Assembly (NCBI GenBank): GCA_934565655.1
Contig: CAKTIE010000012.1
Coordinates: 1 to 63,419, forward strand
Direction: 5' to 3'
From: an uncultured Oscillospiraceae bacterium
GTDB taxonomy: Bacteria; Bacillota; Clostridia; Oscillospirales; Oscillospiraceae
DNA length: 63,419 nucleotides
Part shown: positions 14,189-22,794 of the stretch, piece by piece
Layout of the letters: each line of letters starts with the position of its first letter
How positions within the stretch are numbered: position 1 is the stretch's first letter
The notes under the pieces: model-generated
What the model was told of the DNA's origin: nothing
Database searches by the model: none
The model's input: only the letters and a program-made list of their open reading frames with translations
Position numbers and translations under genes: made by a program

Positions 14189-16507
14189 ATGGATGCGTTG
14201 CGTCAACTGTTTATCGGTTCGCTGAATTTTGCCGTAGCCGCCAGCTGGCTGATCGCGGTGATCCTGCTGCTGCGGCCATTGCTGAAGAAATTCGCCCCCA
14301 AGTGGGTGCTGTGCGGACTGTGGGCATTCGTGGCGATACGGCTGGTGTGCCCTGTGATGTTGCACTCTGACGTGTCGGTCTATCGGCTGGCAGGCGATGC
14401 CGTGCAGTCCAGCGGGCAGGTGACGTATTTCCAGGATACAGGTTTTTGCGGCGATGTCCGCTACCGTCCCGCCACACTGCTGCCCGGCGCATCGTCCTCC
14501 GCCGTCATGCCGAGCACGGCGGAAGATCCCGCGCCGGAGGGTTCCGTGGATGCGGCGGCGCAGACTCGTGCGCCATCCCGTTTTGTCGGCATGAATATCC
14601 CTGCCATCGTGTGGGCGGCGGGTATCTACATCATGGCGATGGCCGCGCTGGCAAGCTATCTGAGCCTGCGGAGCAGGGTCGCGGCGTCCATCCCATTGGA
14701 GGGCAATGTGTACCTCTGCGACAATATCAAGTCCCCCTTTATTCTGGGCGTGCTCCAGCCCCGCATCTACCTGACCTCCGGCATGGACGAGGCGGCGCGT
14801 GACTGCGTGCTGCGGCATGAGCGGGCGCATCTGCGGCGATGGGATCATGTGTGGAAGCCGCTGGGCTTTGTGCTGCTGGCGGTTTACTGGTACGATCCGC
14901 TGGTGTGGGCAGCGTATATCCTGTTCTGCCGGGATATGGAGCTGGCCTGCGACGAGCGGGTGATCCGGGACATGGCGGCGGAGGAACGGGCCGTTTACTC
15001 GCAGGCGCTGCTGGATTGTAGCCGGGGCCGCCATTGGGTGGCCGCCTGCCCGCTGGCCTTTGGCGAAGTGGGGGTCAAGACCCGTGTGAAGGCAGTGCTG
15101 TGGTATAAAAAGCCCGGTTACTGGATCTCGGCGGCAGCGGTGCTGGTGTGCGCCGCGGTGGCGGTGTGCTTCCTGACCAATCCCAGAAAGCAGGAGGAGT
15201 CGGATCTGTCCCTGGCCAATTATCAGAATGTGGCGACACTGGCCGCTCAGACGGACTATGTGACCGTGACGCAGTCCGACGGCACCGTTACGACCATACC
15301 CGGCACAGTGCTGAGCCGTCTGCTGTCAAGCGCTGACTGGATGTATCAGGCGGCGGACGAGCCGGACGACGCCTTGGATAACAAATACGCCCTGATGGTA
15401 CAGGTGGACGACAGCACGGCGATCCGCTTCTACGATGGAGAGCCGATGGAGGGCGCCAGGATCACCGCCGGCGACGAGATCCGCTGGTACTATATGGGAG
15501 ACATGCACGTCAGCGACGCAGCGCAGGCCCTGGTGCAGACTGACCCGCTGCTGCTGAAGCTGGCGGCACAGGCCGACGATCTGGATACCTTCGATATAGG
15601 CTGGGTGGAGGGCGATATACTGTACCCGGACGACGACATCCCCGCTCCGGTGCTGTCCCGCTTCCTGCGGTCACTGGATTGGCAGCCTTGGGAGGATATG
15701 ACGGTGGAGATACTGGAGCACTCAGGCTATCAGAAGGCAGCTCAGCTGGCGCTGGGCGACAGTACGCTGGATTTCTACGAGGCGGCGGACAATATGAATG
15801 CGACAGCCATCGTGATCCACAGCGGCGGCAAAGACCACTTCTACACCGTCCTGAACGGCTTCCGCAGCTGGCTGGAGGGGAACAGCCGCTATCTGGGCCG
15901 GGTGGATCAGGAAACGGAGACCTATACCTTCGGCAGCTATGAGCAGGACGGCGATACCGCCAACGGCAAGGAGCCTATCGAGTGGCTGGTGCTGGATCGA
16001 GACGGCGACAAGGCGCTGCTGCTCAGCAAGTACGCCCTGGACTATCAGTCCTTCATGCCCTTCTATGAGCCGGTGACGGAGCACTTTACATGGGAGAGCA
16101 ACACCCTGCGCCAGTGGCTCAACAGCACCTTCCTCAACAGTGCCTTCAGTGCCGATGAGCAGCAGCGGCTGCTGACCACCACGGTCATCACCTCGCCCGG
16201 CAGTCTCCATCGCAGCGATGGCCTCATCACCACCGAGGATCGGGTGTTCCTGCTGAGCAATACGGAGGTGTACGCCTACTTTGCCAACGAGGCGGCCACC
16301 GCCGCCGAATATACCGTCTATGCTCTGTCGGCCAACCCGTGGGCCGGGAGCGCCACCGCTCCCGGCGCGGCGGATTGGTGGCTGCGCACCACCGACGGCA
16401 GCGATCACCCCGATGGCGTGTACGCCGGCGGCCGTGTAGGCGAGGGAACGCGCGCCTATGAGGGCGAATATGTCCGCCCCGCCATCTGGGTCACCATGCC
16501 CGAATGA
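14189..16507 (+). CDS. BlaR1-type M56 membrane metallopeptidase fused to DUF6273
   Basis: The 772-residue protein has four membrane segments in the first 330 residues and the M56 zinc motif HERAH (H210, E211, H214) with ELACDE (251-256) as third ligand region. After a last membrane segment near 310-330 comes an extracellular region and a DUF6273-like domain (about 580-772; FGSYEQDG, IEWLVLDRDG, LLLSKYALD, WLRTTDG, VRPAIWV). BlaR1 proteins normally end in a penicillin-binding sensor; here that is replaced. It likely senses an envelope signal and inactivates the BlaI partner. The ligand is unknown. Confidence 0.85.
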   Translation: MDALRQLFIGSLNFAVAASWLIAVILLLRPLLKKFAPKWVLCGLWAFVAIRLVCPVMLHSDVSVYRLAGDAVQSSGQVTYFQDTGFCGDVRYRPATLLPGASSSAVMPSTAEDPAPEGSVDAAAQTRAPSRFVGMNIPAIVWAAGIYIMAMAALASYLSLRSRVAASIPLEGNVYLCDNIKSPFILGVLQPRIYLTSGMDEAARDCVLRHERAHLRRWDHVWKPLGFVLLAVYWYDPLVWAAYILFCRDMELACDERVIRDMAAEERAVYSQALLDCSRGRHWVAACPLAFGEVGVKTRVKAVLWYKKPGYWISAAAVLVCAAVAVCFLTNPRKQEESDLSLANYQNVATLAAQTDYVTVTQSDGTVTTIPGTVLSRLLSSADWMYQAADEPDDALDNKYALMVQVDDSTAIRFYDGEPMEGARITAGDEIRWYYMGDMHVSDAAQALVQTDPLLLKLAAQADDLDTFDIGWVEGDILYPDDDIPAPVLSRFLRSLDWQPWEDMTVEILEHSGYQKAAQLALGDSTLDFYEAADNMNATAIVIHSGGKDHFYTVLNGFRSWLEGNSRYLGRVDQETETYTFGSYEQDGDTANGKEPIEWLVLDRDGDKALLLSKYALDYQSFMPFYEPVTEHFTWESNTLRQWLNSTFLNSAFSADEQQRLLTTTVITSPGSLHRSDGLITTEDRVFLLSNTEVYAYFANEAATAAEYTVYALSANPWAGSATAPGAADWWLRTTDGSDHPDGVYAGGRVGEGTRAYEGEYVRPAIWVTMPE

Positions 16508-16560
16508 TCGACCTGGATCGTCCCGTGGAGAATAGAGCCTGACGTTTACTGCGATAGAGA

Positions 16561-16592
16561 AAAAACAGTTTCCGGAAAAGAAACTGTTTTTT
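16561..16592 (+). terminator. Terminator after the first BlaI/M56 module
   Basis: AAAAACAGTTTC and GAAACTGTTTTT form a 12-bp stem with a CGGAAAA loop and a T-rich tail. It separates module 1 from the promoter of module 2, so the modules are transcribed separately. Confidence 0.85.
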
Positions 16593-16595
16593 CTC

Positions 16596-16649
16596 TTGAC
16601 AAGACGGACTACATGGCGTAGTCTATAAGAAAGACTACACCATGTAGTC
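16596..16649 (+). promoter_or_regulatory. Promoter region with two BlaI-type operators (GACTAC-N5-GTAGTC)
   Basis: TTGACA lies at 16596-16601. Two dyads follow, GACTAC-ATGGC-GTAGTC (16607-16623) and GACTAC-ACCAT-GTAGTC (16633-16649), 26 bp centre to centre. The sequence is like classical BlaI boxes (TACTACA...TGTAGTA) and unlike the module 1 operators. No strong -10 is seen; TAGTCT is at the right distance. Confidence 0.8.
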
Positions 16650-16669
16650 GCTTGAAGGAGGGATGCAGG

Positions 16670-17032
16670 ATGGCAGAATTGCAGCTGGGCGTGGTGGAAT
16701 CGAAGTTTGCCGACATTATCTGGCGCACCGCGCCGGTCACGTCCTCCCAGCTGGTGAAGCGGGGAGAGGCGGAACTGGGCTGGAAGCGCACCACAGTACA
16801 CACGGTGCTGCGGCGGCTGTGTGACAAGGGGCTGTTTCAGAACGACGGCGGCCTTGTGACGGTGAAAATGAGCCGGGAGGACTTTTACGCCCGCCAGAGC
16901 CAGCAGTATGTGGCGGACAGCTTTGACGGGTCGCTGCCGGCATTTATCGCGGCCTTTACCCAGGGCCGGAGGTTGACGGAGGAGGAACGGGACGAGCTGC
17001 GTCGGATGATCGACGAAGCAGGGGAGGGCTGA
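16670..17032 (+). CDS. BlaI/MecI-family repressor (module 2)
   Basis: A 120-residue winged-helix repressor, similar throughout to the module 1 repressor (GVVESKFADIIWRTAPVTSSQLV; KRTTVHTVLRRLCDKGLF; SFDGSLPAFIAAF). The ATG at 16670 is preferred over one at 16652 because AAGGAGGG lies 7 bases upstream. It sits two bases before its M56 partner. The two repressors look like a duplicated pair whose operators have diverged, suggesting insulated signalling. Confidence 0.9.
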   Translation: MAELQLGVVESKFADIIWRTAPVTSSQLVKRGEAELGWKRTTVHTVLRRLCDKGLFQNDGGLVTVKMSREDFYARQSQQYVADSFDGSLPAFIAAFTQGRRLTEEERDELRRMIDEAGEG

Positions 17033-17034
17033 GT

Positions 17035-20004
17035 ATGAACGAGGTCTTTGTGAAGCTGGCCAACATGAGCGTGGCCGCCGGATGGTTGATCCTGGCGGTG
17101 CTGGTGCTGCGGCTGCTGCTGAAAAAGGCGCCCCGGTGGATCACCTGTCTGCTGTGGGCGCTGGTAGCGGTGCGATTGGTCTGCCCCGTCAGCCTGCAGT
17201 CGCCGGTGTCGGCCTATCAGGTGGCCACTCCGGCCGCTGTGCAGGATGACGGCGGCGTGACCTATTTCCAGTATGTTCACGCCAGCGGCGACAAGCCCTC
17301 TATCCAGCTGGATGTGGAGACCATCCGCCCGGCAGGGATCACGCCGGGGCAGCAGGACACGGCGGCGGACACGTCCCATACCGTCACGCGGTATATGCCG
17401 CCCTATGTGACCATCTGGCTGGCGGTGGGCGGCGCGCTGCTGCTGTACGGCCTTGTCAGCACGCTGCGCCTGCGGTACCGCGTGCGGGAGAGTATGCGCC
17501 TGCGGGAGAATATCTGGCTGTGCGATGCGGTCACGTCGCCCTTCCTGCTGGGTATCCTGCGGCCCCGCATTTATCTGCCCAGCGGCATGGACGAGGGACA
17601 GACGGACTATGTGCTGGCCCATGAGCATGCCCATCTTCAGCGGGGCGACCATATCTGGAAGCCGCTGGGCTATCTGCTGCTGGCGGTACACTGGTTCAAC
17701 CCGCTGGTATGGGTGGCCTACTGGCTGTTCTGCCGGGATATCGAGACCGCCTGCGATGAACGGGTGGTGCGCGGCATGGGCGTCGAGGACAAGAAGGCCT
17801 ATTCCATGGCGCTGCTGTCGTGCAGTCAGGGGCGGCGGATGGTGCTGGCCTGTCCGGTGGCCTTCGGAGAGGTAGGGGTCAAGTCCCGCATCAAAGCGGT
17901 GCTGCACTATAAAAAGCCCGGCTTCTGGATCGTGCTGGCGGCGGTGTTGGCCTGCATCGTTGTGGCGGTCTGCTTCCTGACCGACCCCATGGGCGTCAGA
18001 GGTCAGGTAACCTACGGGCCGCAGGACGCCGACCAGCGGCAGGCGGAGATCTCCCTCGCGCTGGATGACGCGGCGCTGGATATGGTGATCTACAACGAGT
18101 GGTGGGACAGCGGACAGTGCATCAGCACGCGGCAGCTGACGGCCACCCGCTATGACAGCAGCCTGACCATCCGCATGGAGGAGCAGGAGCAGATGGCGGG
18201 CATCACCGCCATCCTGGAAACGGACGGCGGAAATGCGGCGGAGCGCATGGGCCATGAGCTGTACGGCCCGCCGCAGGAAATGCGGTTCGTCACCTGTGAT
18301 GAGGGTACGCGGCGCACGGTAAAGGAGGGCGACCAGGTGATACTGGCGGTGCTGGCCTGCGACTATGGCAAGGGCATCCCCTCGCTGGACTGCCGGACGC
18401 TGGAGCGTCAGCCGGAGCTGCTGGAGCAGCTGGACTATGCCGTCGTGCTGCGGGCGGAGTTTGTGAAGAGCGACTTTACTTCGCCGGAGGAGATATTGGG
18501 GTATGATACCGACAGTGCCCATGAGATCATGCTGCCCGTTATGAATTGGCCGGTGGAGGTGGAGATCGAGGGGATCGAAGATCCCGGCAGCGTGACCCAG
18601 GACTTTGAAAGCTTTATCAAGGATAACAAATGGGTCATGCACCCCGTCGAGGACACGGCGGCGCCGGAGCTGCAAAGCCCCTATATCGTCCTTCACGGAC
18701 TCTACGGCGATGCGCTGTATATTGATTCCACCGCCGACTATACCATGCTGTGGGTGCGGCAGGAATATGGAGCGACGGCCTATTCCAGCGATATGACCGG
18801 CAGGGAGATGGTGGAGGCCCTGAGCGGCTGGGCATGGCAGGTCAAGAAGGGCATTGCCCGCTCCAGGGAGTTGGTGCCGGACGCAGAGACCTTCTTTACC
18901 CGGTTCGTCAACGGCGATTTTCGGGGCGATATCTATAACGCACAGGAGTTCGGCGGTGAGGTGCAGTTCCCCTTCTTCACGCTGATGGATATGCTGCGGG
19001 AGTATGTGAGCAGCCATACCCTGACGGATGAGCAATACCGCGTCCTGATGCTGAACACGGACGGGCTGGACGGCGCGCTGACCACAGGCTACGGCTCTGT
19101 GCTGGAGCAGGCGTACCGCCGCGATCAGGAGGCGTATCTGCGGGTGTGGAGCACGCTGTCCTATGACCAGCAGAAGGCCATCCCCTGGGGCGAGGAGGAC
19201 ATCCTGCCCCGGCCCGCGGAGGTCCGCTGGTCCACCAATCAGAGCGCCATGACCTGTCCCTATATGTCGGTCAATGGCGGCGGCAAGGTGTTCTATATGG
19301 AGATCCCCGATGAGCTGGCGGGCCGCATTGCGCAGCGCCTGGCGGAGAATGTGACCCTGGGCGGCTTTGAGACGCCGCAGGATACCCATGGCTGGGGCAG
19401 CGCCTTCCATTCCTGGACGGCGGAACGGGCCGAGGTGTTTGTGCGCCTTTCCGATGACGGATTCTATGGCGTGTACCGGGGCGACGGCGGCGTGTGGGGA
19501 CTCAGCACCGAGAACGGCGTGGTGCAGGCCAACGACGAGGTACAGGAGCTGCTGAACCTGATCGCCAACCTGACCGGATGGCAGACCATCAACGGCAGAG
19601 AGACATTCCATGACCTGAGCAAGTCGGAGCTGATCTACAACGGTCAGGTGCTCCACACTGTGACCGACAGCGAGCATCTGCGTCAGCTGCAGGAGCTGCT
19701 GCAGAATGGGATGCAGGATACCTTTGCCGCCAAAACGCCGCCGGAATGTGTCCAGCTGCGGCTGACGCGCAGTGACGGCAGTACCGTCTCCGTGCTGGCG
19801 GCGCCTGATATGCCCCGCATCTTTCTGCCGCCTTTCTACTATTATGAGTACAATGATGCGGAATCTACCGGCACGCAGCCGCTGCTGGAGGCGCTGGGCC
19901 TGACGGAGTGGCCTGCGGAGGTGGCAAACGAGGACTGCGGCGCATGGCTGACGCCGCTGATAGACGAGCTGGTTCCCATGCCTGAGCCCGGCATTGCCTG
20001 GTGA
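17035..20004 (+). CDS. BlaR1-type M56 membrane metallopeptidase with large extracellular part
   Basis: A 989-residue relative of the module 1 peptidase. Membrane segments lie near 10-30, 35-55, 120-145 and 300-320; the zinc site is HEHAH (H196, E197, H200) with ETACDE downstream. After the last membrane segment about 670 residues follow that I do not recognise; they contain no penicillin-binding SxxK/SxN pattern that I can identify and no DUF6273 ending. It probably reads an envelope or extracellular signal and acts on the adjacent BlaI. It is paralogous to module 1 only in its first third. Confidence 0.82.
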   Translation: MNEVFVKLANMSVAAGWLILAVLVLRLLLKKAPRWITCLLWALVAVRLVCPVSLQSPVSAYQVATPAAVQDDGGVTYFQYVHASGDKPSIQLDVETIRPAGITPGQQDTAADTSHTVTRYMPPYVTIWLAVGGALLLYGLVSTLRLRYRVRESMRLRENIWLCDAVTSPFLLGILRPRIYLPSGMDEGQTDYVLAHEHAHLQRGDHIWKPLGYLLLAVHWFNPLVWVAYWLFCRDIETACDERVVRGMGVEDKKAYSMALLSCSQGRRMVLACPVAFGEVGVKSRIKAVLHYKKPGFWIVLAAVLACIVVAVCFLTDPMGVRGQVTYGPQDADQRQAEISLALDDAALDMVIYNEWWDSGQCISTRQLTATRYDSSLTIRMEEQEQMAGITAILETDGGNAAERMGHELYGPPQEMRFVTCDEGTRRTVKEGDQVILAVLACDYGKGIPSLDCRTLERQPELLEQLDYAVVLRAEFVKSDFTSPEEILGYDTDSAHEIMLPVMNWPVEVEIEGIEDPGSVTQDFESFIKDNKWVMHPVEDTAAPELQSPYIVLHGLYGDALYIDSTADYTMLWVRQEYGATAYSSDMTGREMVEALSGWAWQVKKGIARSRELVPDAETFFTRFVNGDFRGDIYNAQEFGGEVQFPFFTLMDMLREYVSSHTLTDEQYRVLMLNTDGLDGALTTGYGSVLEQAYRRDQEAYLRVWSTLSYDQQKAIPWGEEDILPRPAEVRWSTNQSAMTCPYMSVNGGGKVFYMEIPDELAGRIAQRLAENVTLGGFETPQDTHGWGSAFHSWTAERAEVFVRLSDDGFYGVYRGDGGVWGLSTENGVVQANDEVQELLNLIANLTGWQTINGRETFHDLSKSELIYNGQVLHTVTDSEHLRQLQELLQNGMQDTFAAKTPPECVQLRLTRSDGSTVSVLAAPDMPRIFLPPFYYYEYNDAESTGTQPLLEALGLTEWPAEVANEDCGAWLTPLIDELVPMPEPGIAW

Positions 20005-20020
20005 CCATGATAGAGCCGAG

Positions 20021-20047
20021 AACCGCAGGGGAGACCCTGCGGTTTTT
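20021..20047 (+). terminator. Terminator after the second M56 gene
   Basis: AACCGCAGGG, GAGA, CCCTGCGGTT form a 10-bp stem followed by T residues. Confidence 0.9.
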
Positions 20048-20070
20048 GCAAAATTTTACAGAAAAAGGAC

Positions 20071-20100
20071 TTGACAATAAGTAAACAGTCGTTTATTATC
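20071..20100 (+). promoter_or_regulatory. Promoter/operator of the TetR gene
   Basis: TTGACA (20071-20076) and TATTAT (20094-20099) are 17 bp apart. Between them TAAAC-AGTC-GTTTA forms a dyad, the usual position for TetR autorepression. The predicted transcription start falls within a base or two of the ATG at 20107. Confidence 0.8.
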
Positions 20101-20106
20101 AAAAAT

Positions 20107-20688
20107 ATGAGAACGATTGATACAGAAAAACGGGATAGAGTGGTGCAGACCGTCCTCCAGATCACCATGGAGGAGGGGCTTGCCGCGCTGTCCTTTGATA
20201 AGCTGGCGAAGCGGGCCGGGATCAGCACCGGAACGCCCTATGTATACTATAAGGACAAGACCGACATGCTCTCATGCATCTATGGGCAGGTGTGGCTCAG
20301 CTTGCAGGAGGGCCTGCAGCAGGCCATCGACATGGGCCGTACCCCCGGCGAAAAGCTGTTTTTCGGTCTGCGGCAGCTGGCGCAGACATTTCTGGCCCAT
20401 CCGCAGGAGGCGCACTTCTTCCTGTCGGTGCTGAACGCGCCGGAGTTCGTCACGCAGGAGGCGCTGCGGGAGAGCTGCCTGCCCTCGCCGCCGCTGATGG
20501 CCATCTATCAGGAGACCATCGCCCGGCGGCTGATGAAAACCGACAACATCGCCTACATCAACGCCATGCTGTTCGGCCCGCTGTTTCTGATCTTGCAGCA
20601 GCACCGGCAGAGCGGGACTCCCGCCGTCATGAGCGAGGTGGAGCGTGTGCTGGATCTGGCGGTGTCCGCCGTGCTGAAGATCCTTTAA
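20107..20688 (+). CDS. TetR/AcrR-family regulator
   Basis: The first 50 residues hold the TetR helix-turn-helix (GLAALSFDKLAKRAGISTGTPYVYYKDK); the rest is a helical ligand domain. The ATG at 20107 is chosen because a TTG start at 20071 would be the -35 element itself. No ribosome site precedes the ATG and the promoter -10 ends 7 bases before it, so the mRNA may be leaderless. No efflux or enzyme gene lies beside it, so its ligand and targets are unknown. Confidence 0.85.
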   Translation: MRTIDTEKRDRVVQTVLQITMEEGLAALSFDKLAKRAGISTGTPYVYYKDKTDMLSCIYGQVWLSLQEGLQQAIDMGRTPGEKLFFGLRQLAQTFLAHPQEAHFFLSVLNAPEFVTQEALRESCLPSPPLMAIYQETIARRLMKTDNIAYINAMLFGPLFLILQQHRQSGTPAVMSEVERVLDLAVSAVLKIL

Positions 20689-20726
20689 ACGCAGGATTTT
20701 CGATACTGAATGATCATTTAGAAAGA

Positions 20727-20771
20727 AATAAGTAAAGGGACGGGAGTGATGTTCCCGTCCCTTTACTTATT
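20727..20771. terminator. Bidirectional terminator between TetR and holin-like genes
   Basis: An 18-bp perfect stem (AATAAGTAAAGGGACGGG and its complement) around a 9-base loop, with A/T-rich ends on both sides, serves the convergent genes. It overlaps the stop codon of the holin-like gene. Confidence 0.88.
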
Positions 20772-21045
20772 GTTCGATGCACGTTCCGTCGGTGCAGACC
20801 TGTTTTACCGTCTGGTCGAGCCCGGTGGCGGCCAGACCGCTGACGATGCCCACCGCGGCGGCCGAGATCACGTCCCCGGCGGGAAAGTCCGGCATGACGA
20901 ACAGACCGGCGATCCCCAGCACCGCGCCGGTGGCGGCGCAGATAATGGGAATCCACTTGTTTCTGAGGGGCGAGGCCTTTACCAGAAGGCCTACCACATA
21001 GGCGATAGCCGTGATGGCGGCCACGCCCGCGATCCCAAGATCCAT
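20767..21045 (-). CDS. Phage holin-family small membrane protein, orphan
   Basis: A 92-residue protein with three hydrophobic segments (AAITAIAYVVGLLV; IICAATGAVLGIAGLFV; VISAAAVGIVSGLAATG), matching phage_holin_5-type proteins. The start MDLGIAG at 21045 follows GAGGAGG. No endolysin or other phage gene is near, so it may be a domesticated holin or a remnant of a prophage. Such chromosomal holins occur singly in many Clostridia; a role in lysis or protein release is unproven. Confidence 0.75.
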   Translation of the reverse strand: MDLGIAGVAAITAIAYVVGLLVKASPLRNKWIPIICAATGAVLGIAGLFVMPDFPAGDVISAAAVGIVSGLAATGLDQTVKQVCTDGTCIEQ

Positions 21046-21217
21046 GGAGTTTCCTCCTCTCCGGCAGGCCATCCATGATGCGTCTGCCTATCTCATTATA
21101 TGAATAATGAATGCGATATGCGGCTGCCTGATGGGAGCAATCAGCGGGCGAAATGGATTTGTGCAATGTCTACGAATCCGGACGGGAAAATTCGGGAGAG
21201 ATTGGAGGAGAAAAGTC

Positions 21218-21246
21218 TTGCATTTTGTCACAGGTGCCGATATAAT
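21218..21246 (+). promoter_or_regulatory. Promoter of the uracil permease leader
   Basis: TTGCAT (21218-21223) and a perfect TATAAT (21241-21246) are 17 bp apart. Transcription would start about 200 bases ahead of the permease ATG, leaving room for an attenuator leader. Confidence 0.8.
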
Positions 21247-21278
21247 AGTCAAGAAATTTTTGAGAGGGGGAGCGCGCC

Positions 21279-21353
21279 ATGACCATCGTATGCAAGACCA
21301 AGTACAAAGCCGCTCCCGCTATTTTTGTTTCTATTATTGATATCGTTTTTTGA
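21279..21353 (+). CDS. 24-residue leader peptide upstream of uracil permease
   Basis: A short frame starts at ATG 21279 behind GAGAGGGGG and encodes MTIVCKTKYKAAP followed by AIFVSIIDIVF. Its stop codon overlaps the first base pairs of a terminator hairpin. GGGAGCG at the ribosome site can pair with CGCTCCC at 21311-21317 within the frame. This layout suggests that translation of the leader controls termination ahead of the permease. It is inference from sequence; no family is known to me. Confidence 0.5.
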   Translation: MTIVCKTKYKAAPAIFVSIIDIVF

Positions 21354-21380
21354 CCGATGTTTTTCATCGGTCTTTTTTTT
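21352..21380 (+). terminator. Terminator/attenuator before uracil permease
   Basis: GACCGATG, TTTTT, CATCGGTC form a perfect 8-bp stem followed by eight T. Being downstream of a promoter and upstream of the permease gene, it must be read through for expression. Confidence 0.85.
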
Positions 21381-21453
21381 CGGCCTGCGGCCGCGCAGAA
21401 TGTTTGGTAAATAAATTCACATACGAGACGAATGAAAGAGAGGAATCACGCCA

Positions 21454-22791
21454 ATGAAGAAAGAACTGGGCCATGTGGCCATCTATGACGCCAGAGAACT
21501 GGGCGTCCCCCGTATGCTGCTGCTGGGTCTGCAGCACCTGTTTGCCATGTTCGGCGCCACCGTGCTGGTGCCCATTCTGGTCACCAACTACGGTCTGCCC
21601 CTGTCCATCCAGACTACCCTGCTGTTCGCGGGTCTGGGTACGCTGCTGTTCCATCTGTGCACCAAGTTCAAGGTTCCCGCCTTCCTGGGTTCCTCCTTCG
21701 CTTTCCTGGGTGGCTTCCAGGCTGTCGCTGAGCTGGACGCCGGTAAGTTCGCCAATATGACCGGCGAGGAGAAGCTGCCCTACGCACTGGGCGGCATCGT
21801 AGTGGCAGGCCTGCTGTATCTGGTGCTGGCGCTGCTGTTCAAGCTGGTGGGTGCCAAGAAGGTCATGCGCTTCTTCCCCCCCATCGTTACCGGCCCCATC
21901 ATTATCCTGATCGGTCTGAACCTGTCCGGCACCGCTATCAGCAACGCCTCTACCAACTGGTGGCTGGCCCTGGTGGCCATCGCCACCATCATCGTGGCCA
22001 ACATCTGGGGCAAGGGCATGGTCAAGATCATCCCCATCCTGCTGGGCGTGGTGGTCAGCTACATCGTGGCTCTGATCACCGGTCAGGTGGTCTTTACCGA
22101 GGTGCACGACGCCGAACTGCTGGGCCTCCAGCAGTTTGTGATCGCCAAGTTCGACATTACCTCCATTCTGGTGATGGCCCCCATCGCCATCGCCGCCATG
22201 ATGGAGCACATCGGTGATATCTCCGCCATCTCCTCCACCACCGGCAAGAACTTCATCGAGGATCCCGGCCTGCACCGCACCCTGCTGGGCGACGGTCTGG
22301 CCACCGCCATGGCCGGTATGTTCGGCGGCCCCGCCAACACCACCTACGGTGAGAACACCGGCGTGCTGGCCCTCAGCAAGGTCTATGATCCCCGCGTCAT
22401 CCGTCTGGCCGCCCTGTATGCCATCATCCTGAGCTTCTCCCCCAAGTTCGACGCGCTGGTCAACTCCATCCCCACCGCCATCGTGGGCGGCGTCAGCTTC
22501 GTCCTCTACGGTATGATCTCCGCCGTCGGCGTCCGCAACGTGGTGGAGAACAAGGTGGATCTGACCAAGTCCCGCAACCTGATCATCGCCGCGGTGATCT
22601 TCGTCAGCGGTCTGGGCTTCAGCTCCACCGGCGGCATCACCTTCACCGTGGGCAGCGCCGACATCACCCTGACCGGCCTGGCCATCGCCGCTCTGGCGGG
22701 CGTGATCCTGAACGCCATCCTGCCCGGCAACGACTACGAGTTCGGCACCAGCGTCGAGGGCGACAAGTCCGCCGACCTGGGCAGCTATTAA
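21454..22791 (+). CDS. uraA: Uracil permease (NCS2 family)
   Basis: A 445-residue NCS2 nucleobase transporter with about 12-14 membrane segments. The substrate-site glutamates are in MMEHIGD (about residue 250) and in TYGENTGV (about 300), the pattern of UraA/PyrP uracil-proton symporters rather than xanthine permeases. Start ATG follows GAGAGGA. It is monocistronic, flanked by an attenuator and a long terminator. Regulation probably responds to pyrimidines or translation through the leader. Confidence 0.9.
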   Translation: MKKELGHVAIYDARELGVPRMLLLGLQHLFAMFGATVLVPILVTNYGLPLSIQTTLLFAGLGTLLFHLCTKFKVPAFLGSSFAFLGGFQAVAELDAGKFANMTGEEKLPYALGGIVVAGLLYLVLALLFKLVGAKKVMRFFPPIVTGPIIILIGLNLSGTAISNASTNWWLALVAIATIIVANIWGKGMVKIIPILLGVVVSYIVALITGQVVFTEVHDAELLGLQQFVIAKFDITSILVMAPIAIAAMMEHIGDISAISSTTGKNFIEDPGLHRTLLGDGLATAMAGMFGGPANTTYGENTGVLALSKVYDPRVIRLAALYAIILSFSPKFDALVNSIPTAIVGGVSFVLYGMISAVGVRNVVENKVDLTKSRNLIIAAVIFVSGLGFSSTGGITFTVGSADITLTGLAIAALAGVILNAILPGNDYEFGTSVEGDKSADLGSY

Positions 22792-22794
22792 GAG

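Noticed and set aside
16885..19677. Minus-strand 930-codon open frame
   Set aside because: Antisense to the second M56 peptidase, which has clear motifs; the antisense product is a His/Arg/Gln-rich shadow.
20071..20106. TTG start for the TetR gene at 20071
   Set aside because: That TTG is the first base triplet of the -35 element, so it cannot be in the transcript from this promoter.
21046..21217. Purine or PyrR riboswitch upstream of the uracil permease promoter
   Set aside because: GGGAGAG-like segments there lie before the promoter and so outside the transcript; no conserved riboswitch core was seen.
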